Source: Chthonomonas sp. UBA2387 (GTDB lineage Bacteria; Armatimonadota; Fimbriimonadia; Fimbriimonadales; Fimbriimonadaceae). From it: DNA of 17,907 nucleotides. The position numbers and the translations under genes were made by a program. This document shows, piece after piece, positions 14,211 to 17,907 of this stretch. Where the stretch lies: positions 1 through 17,907 of the forward strand of contig DDSP01000065.1 in assembly GCA_002343445.1 (NCBI GenBank), given 5' to 3'. How positions within the stretch are numbered: position 1 is the first letter of the stretch; each line of letters starts with the position of its first letter. The notes below the pieces were generated by a model that saw only the letters and a list, made by a program, of their open reading frames with translations, ran no database searches and had not been told where the DNA came from.

Positions 14211-16147
14211 CCCAGCGCCCGTTCAGCCTCCCCGTACAGAGCCTCCACAAGCTCCGCGACAAAGAACCGCCCTCGCTGCTTGGCCAGTTCGTACCACGGG
14301 CTCATCATCACCGAGCGCATCAAGAACACGCCGCTCTCGGCGTAGTCCTGCGGCGTCGCGCCCAGCCGCTCCAGCAGTCCGCCGACCGCCGATGGCCCGC
14401 AGCGTTCCGCCGAGAGCGTGGTTCGGCTGACGAAGAACCGCCGATCGAAGACCCGCTGATCGGAACCGGGCCCGGCATCGAACGCCTGATGGATGCGCCG
14501 ATTGAACCGGTTGATCGCTTTCAAGGGCATTCCCCCCTCTGCGGGGGCGAACAGGTAGCACACGATGTTCGAGCCCGGCGGGCAGAGCACATGCGCCCGC
14601 ACCTTGCACTCGACTTCGCGCGGGTATGCCTCGAGGAGGGCGTGGAACTCGCACGCCGCACGCACCTGGTCGCGCAGCATCCGCCCGTGCTGGCTGGCGT
14701 CCAGAGCGATCAGCGAATGGCTGAGCCAGACTCCGGCCGCCGCCGCGCCGGGCTTGCTGCCCTCGAGAACGTACACGCCGATGCTCTGTTCGCCCGCGCG
14801 CGGCTTGTCCGGGTCGTCTTCCAGGTATGGGGCGTCTTGCCGCGCCACGGCCTTCACCCACGGCGACTTGAAACAGATCGCGCCAGCGGGATACGGGATG
14901 AAGCCGAGTTTGTGCGGGTCCACGGTCACCGAATCGGCGTGGCCCGTCGCCCCGAGGGCGTCGCACGCGCCCTGATCGGGCAGCGAGAGCGGCAGCGACA
15001 CGCTTCGCCCCGCGATGCGCGATTCTGTCGTCGGCTCGCCGAGCCCGATGCGCTCGGGGAGGATCATGGTCCGCAGGTAGCCCCCGTACGCGGCGTCCAC
15101 GTGGAGCCAGAACGACCCCAAACCCTCGGCTTCTCGCTCGTTGCGCAAAGCGACGATTCCGTCCACCGGGTCGATCGCGCCTTCCTCGGTGGTTCCAGCC
15201 ACTGCCACAACGGCCAGCACATGGTCCCCTGCGGCCCGTGTGGCATCCAGCGCCTCAGCCAGAGCGCCCACATCCATTCGGAAATGCCGGTCCACCGGCA
15301 CGGCATGGAGCGAACGCGTGCCGAGCCCAAGCACGTCCATGCACTTGGTGAAACAGTAGTGGTAGGTTTCGGGCACGAAGAGGCGCGGCCTGGAACCCAA
15401 GGCGCGGATCACTTGCGCCGTGCCTTGGGAGGCCGGATTGAACCGACTGCTCCAAAGCGCCTTGGCCACGCGCTTGTAGCCCTTCTGCGCGCCCCAACGC
15501 TCCTCCGCGTCGGCCCAGGTGTCGGCCAACGCACCCAGAATAGCCGTCGGCGATAGCCCGAACAAGTCGTCGCCCTGAGCAAGCGCCGCGTGCGTGGGCA
15601 GACCGAGGCGGCTTCGAGCCTGCCGCAGCGCGAACGGCAGATACTTGACCGAGCGCGCCACCCACAGGGCTTCGAGGTTCGCCACCGTGCCGCCAGAGGT
15701 CAGGTGCGCCCAAGCGGTTTCGTCGTAGCCCATCATCTGGGCGATCATCGCGGCGGCTTCGAGTTCCAAACGCACGGTGACCGGGGCGGATTCGGCGGTT
15801 ACGTTGTTGGGGTTGTAGAGCATCGCCGCGAAGTAGCCGGCGATGCTGGGCAGCGTCTGCTCCGAAACCATGTGCGCGGCGTAGCGGGGGCTTTGGAATG
15901 GCGGGTCGGCCTTCAGCCGGGCGAGCAGCTCCCACAGACGATCATCGAACTGGTCGGCGAACGGCTCGCTGGCACGTCGAAGGTGCGAGTCCACGACGAA
16001 CCCATCCTCGGGGAAGTAGTTGCGCCGCCACGCGTAGTGGTCGTGGACGATGCGCGAGACGAGGTGGGCGAAGGCGTCTCCGTTTTCTGCCTTGGGCCCT
16101 GCAAACCAAGCCGAAACGCCTTCGAAGGGAGGAACACCGTTGTTCAT
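14207..16147 (-). CDS. Group II PLP-dependent decarboxylase (tyrosine/aromatic amino acid or glutamate decarboxylase-like)
   Basis: 646 aa, similar in length to bacterial tyrosine decarboxylases (about 620 aa) and longer than glutamate decarboxylases. Group II signatures are present: 'HLTSGGTVANLEALWVAR' (phosphate contact), 'HVDAAYGGY' (Asp351, pairs with the PLP nitrogen) and 'DSVTVDPHKLGF' (Lys413, Schiff base). The N-terminal 'FQSPRYAAHMVSEQTLPSIAGYFAAMLYNPNNV' fits substrate-site elements. It would release CO2 from an amino acid to give an amine; the substrate cannot be read from sequence alone. No amine/amino acid antiporter is adjacent, unlike acid-resistance decarboxylase operons. The Shine-Dalgarno match before ATG 16147 is weak; a TAGACT box lies 12 bases upstream of the start. 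Confidence 0.88.
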   Translation of the reverse strand: MNNGVPPFEGVSAWFAGPKAENGDAFAHLVSRIVHDHYAWRRNYFPEDGFVVDSHLRRASEPFADQFDDRLWELLARLKADPPFQSPRYAAHMVSEQTLPSIAGYFAAMLYNPNNVTAESAPVTVRLELEAAAMIAQMMGYDETAWAHLTSGGTVANLEALWVARSVKYLPFALRQARSRLGLPTHAALAQGDDLFGLSPTAILGALADTWADAEERWGAQKGYKRVAKALWSSRFNPASQGTAQVIRALGSRPRLFVPETYHYCFTKCMDVLGLGTRSLHAVPVDRHFRMDVGALAEALDATRAAGDHVLAVVAVAGTTEEGAIDPVDGIVALRNEREAEGLGSFWLHVDAAYGGYLRTMILPERIGLGEPTTESRIAGRSVSLPLSLPDQGACDALGATGHADSVTVDPHKLGFIPYPAGAICFKSPWVKAVARQDAPYLEDDPDKPRAGEQSIGVYVLEGSKPGAAAAGVWLSHSLIALDASQHGRMLRDQVRAACEFHALLEAYPREVECKVRAHVLCPPGSNIVCYLFAPAEGGMPLKAINRFNRRIHQAFDAGPGSDQRVFDRRFFVSRTTLSAERCGPSAVGGLLERLGATPQDYAESGVFLMRSVMMSPWYELAKQRGRFFVAELVEALYGEAERALG

Positions 16148-16284
16148 CGAACTCGCCCGAGTCTACGCGAGTCGGGTGCTCGCGCTTGGGCCGCCTTGCG
16201 TTTGTCGGGGCGGTTCGGCTGAGGTTCGGCTTGGGACGACGCGTGGGATGATGCGATCGCGTCGAGCATCGGGCGCGGCCAGCC

Positions 16285-16437
16285 CTACACCTTGTGACGG
16301 TGCGTCTTGTTGTGGCTCTTGTTGCCGGTCGGCTTGCCCATCTCGTGGACCTCCGGCGCGTGACCCGCGTTCGGTTTGTCCTTGAGCTTGTCCACGGCAG
16401 CTTTGATGTCTTTCTTCGAAGGGCGCTTCATACCCAT
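16285..16437 (-). CDS. Small basic protein of 50 aa, unknown
   Basis: An open frame starting MGMKRPSKKDIKAA and ending in 'NKTHRHKV'. About a third of its residues are Lys, Arg or His, and it contains no Cys, Trp, Tyr or Phe. A GGAG sits 7 bases before ATG 16437; a second ATG at 16431 is possible. The composition suggests a disordered nucleic-acid-binding protein, but I do not recognise a family. It lies in the same direction as, and 57 bases after, the sugar isomerase gene and upstream of the decarboxylase, filling most of the otherwise empty 347-base gap. Confidence 0.65.
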   Translation of the reverse strand: MGMKRPSKKDIKAAVDKLKDKPNAGHAPEVHEMGKPTGNKSHNKTHRHKV

Positions 16438-16494
16438 GACCATACTCCAACCCGAGCGCGCCACGCGTCCATTGGTCGCAATTCCCGCCGAAAC

Positions 16495-17256
16495 TCACCC
16501 CTGCGGCGAGCGTGCCCGACTCAAGAAGTCGAAGCTCATGCGGATGCTCTCGAACGGATCGCGCCAGCAGTCGTCCTGCTCGACGATCCACCATTCGACG
16601 CCTTTCGCCTCGGCTGCGGCGAGGATGCCGGGCCACTCCAGGTTGCCGTGCCCGACTTCGGCGAAGCGGGGCACGTTCGCGGCCACCTCTTTGTCCTTCA
16701 GGTGGATCAGGGGTTGGGGGCGGTCGCAGCGCATCACCCAGCTTGCCGGGTCGCAGCCCGCGTGGTTCAGCCAATACACGTCGAATTCGGCGCAAAGGCC
16801 CGGCGCTTCGGCGAACATGAGCTCCCAACCCGTGACGCCATCGAAGCGCTCGAACTCGAACGCGTGGTTGTGGTAACTAAGGGTCATGCCTCGCTCGGCA
16901 AGCGACTCGCACGCGCCGCGCAGCCTCTGCCCGGCCTCGACGAACCCGGCTCTGTTGTGCAGTTCCTGCGGCAGCCAAGCGAGCGCCGTGTGGCGGCAAC
17001 CCAGCGCGGCCATCTCGTCGGCCACCGACCCGACCGCTTCGGGGGTCAATTGGTCGTAGCGGCAGTGGGTGGCCATGCACTCTAGACCCGCGTCGTCAAG
17101 CATCCGTCTCAGTTCGCCGCCGGATGCGCCCCGGACTCCGGAAACCTGGACGTACTGGTAGCCGATCTCCCGAACCCGGCGCAGGGTCTCGGGGATCTGG
17201 CCCGCCTCGGCCATGTGGTCGCGAAGCGTGTAGAGCGTGAGCGCGATTTGGGCCAT
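16495..17256 (-). CDS. Sugar phosphate isomerase/epimerase (xylose-isomerase-like TIM barrel)
   Basis: 253 aa, typical for the AP-endonuclease-2 / xylose isomerase-like superfamily. Signature segments in order: 'LYTLRDH' (residues 8-14), 'SYHNHAFEFE' (about 127-136), 'EFDVYWLNHAGCDP' (about 157-170), 'IHLKDK' (about 184-189), 'EVGHGNLEWPGIL' (about 200-212) and 'WWIVEQDDC' (about 222-230). Glu, Asp and His residues here bind the divalent metal. It probably interconverts or epimerises a sugar or polyol such as an inositol or hexulose; the substrate cannot be called. ATG 17256 overlaps the thiolase stop by one base (TGATG), so translation is coupled. An open frame running further upstream is an alternative reading of the thiolase gene. 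Confidence 0.88.
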   Translation of the reverse strand: MAQIALTLYTLRDHMAEAGQIPETLRRVREIGYQYVQVSGVRGASGGELRRMLDDAGLECMATHCRYDQLTPEAVGSVADEMAALGCRHTALAWLPQELHNRAGFVEAGQRLRGACESLAERGMTLSYHNHAFEFERFDGVTGWELMFAEAPGLCAEFDVYWLNHAGCDPASWVMRCDRPQPLIHLKDKEVAANVPRFAEVGHGNLEWPGILAAAEAKGVEWWIVEQDDCWRDPFESIRMSFDFLSRARSPQG

Positions 17257-17907
17257 CAGCCGAGGTTCTCGATGAGGATCGCCGTGGCTTCGCCGCCGCC
17301 GATGCAGGGCGAGCAGACCGCGTAGCGGCCGCCCCGACGCTTGAGTTCGTGGATCGCCGTGAGCACCAGCCGGGCACCGGTCATGCCGATGGGGTGGCCG
17401 AGCGCAACCGCTCCGCCATTGACGTTCAGCTTCTCGTGCGGGATGCCGAGTTGCTTCGCCACGACCATGGCGACGACGGCGAACGCCTCGTTGATCTCGA
17501 ACAGGTCCACGTCGTCCACGGTCAAGCCGTGTCGATCCAGCAGCTTCTTCACCGCAGCCGCAGGCGCCGTCGTGAACCACTGGGGTTCTTGGGCGTGCTG
17601 AGCGTAGCCGACGACTCGAGCGAGAGGCTTGAGTCCCCTCTCCCGAGCGACCGCTCCCGAAGCCACCACCAGAGCCGCCGCGCCGTCGTCGATCGAACTG
17701 GCGTTGCCGGCAGTGGTCACGCCATCCTTGGAGAAAGCGGCACGAAGGCTACCGAGCTTGGCCGGCTGACCCTTGCCGGGTTCCTCGTCTTCGGCCACGA
17801 CCATAGGATCGCCCTTGCGCTGCGGGACTTCGACGGGGGCGATCTCGTCGCCGAAGCGGCCCGAAGTCTGGGCTTCGACGGCTCGGCGGTAGCTCTCGGC
17901 GGCGAAC
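17256..17907 (-). CDS. Thiolase (acetyl-CoA acetyltransferase), C-terminal part, runs off the window
   Basis: The last 216 or so residues of a thiolase; the N-terminal half with the acyl-accepting Cys is outside the window. The C-terminal catalytic motifs are visible: 'FEINEAFAVVAMVV', 'NVNGGAVALGHPIGMTGARL' (catalytic His) and 'CSPCIGGGEATAI' (second catalytic Cys). 'GNASSIDDGAAALVV' is also typical. Thiolases condense or cleave acyl-CoA units in acetoacetyl-CoA metabolism, beta-oxidation or PHB synthesis; which of these cannot be decided here. The stop TGA overlaps the ATG of the isomerase gene by one base. Confidence 0.94.
   Translation of the reverse strand, partial: FAAESYRRAVEAQTSGRFGDEIAPVEVPQRKGDPMVVAEDEEPGKGQPAKLGSLRAAFSKDGVTTAGNASSIDDGAAALVVASGAVARERGLKPLARVVGYAQHAQEPQWFTTAPAAAVKKLLDRHGLTVDDVDLFEINEAFAVVAMVVAKQLGIPHEKLNVNGGAVALGHPIGMTGARLVLTAIHELKRRGGRYAVCSPCIGGGEATAILIENLG

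Noticed and set aside
17257..17580. N-terminal extension of the sugar isomerase
   Set aside because: Out-of-frame reading of the thiolase gene; the barrel begins at ATG 17256 with a normal first strand.

Overview
This is a GC-rich bacterial chromosome segment (roughly 60-65% G+C by eye). It carries diderm-style secreted lipoproteins, a sugar ABC transporter with an unusual domain layout, an arsenic operon and several carbohydrate-active enzymes. No rRNA, ribosomal protein or other marker gene is present, so taxonomy is a guess. The gene style (SBP fused to a MalF-type permease, DUF4015-type lipoprotein, four-helix-bundle cassette) would fit Armatimonadota (Fimbriimonadia-like) or a neighbouring phylum. 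I saw no tRNA, CRISPR array, transposase, integrase or replication origin.

Layout. 1-704: an unrecognised helical protein (+). 723-1492: a minus-strand pair, an unknown 103-aa protein followed by a HEPN-domain protein with an RX6H motif. 1583-6256: a plus-strand sugar-transport operon. Its first gene fuses a periplasmic solute-binding protein to a MalF-type permease. Its last gene is a MalG-type permease with an extra N-terminal membrane block and a large repeated loop insert. Between them lies a 484-bp cassette (4027-4510) encoding a four-helix-bundle (23S-IVS-type) protein, flanked by inverted arrays of a TTCAG-based heptamer. 6307-8113: arsR-acr3-arsC on the minus strand, each pair joined by an ATGA overlap, with an operator palindrome over the arsR promoter. 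8291-12396: a minus-strand cluster of a secreted deacetylase-like protein, a NYN-domain nuclease and a glycoside-hydrolase-like lipoprotein. 12370-14210: divergent plus-strand pair of a polysaccharide-deacetylase lipoprotein and an APH(6)/hydroxyurea-type kinase. 14207-16147: a group II PLP decarboxylase (-). 16285-16437: a 50-aa basic protein (-). 16495-17907: a TIM-barrel sugar isomerase/epimerase and the C-terminal part of a thiolase (-).

The strongest candidate for something undescribed is the four-helix-bundle cassette. Its outermost 9 bp form a perfect inverted repeat, and its two ends carry heptamer arrays in opposite orientation. Removing exactly 4027-4510 rejoins a Shine-Dalgarno-like AGGGAG six bases ahead of the downstream permease start, recreating a normal operon junction. 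This is what a clean insertion would look like, although no transposase is encoded.

The other regions look like ordinary chromosomal gene content with some local oddities: divergent lipoprotein genes whose 5' ends overlap, several start codons placed just after a -10-like box (possible leaderless mRNAs), and a HEPN gene that seems to need a CTG start.
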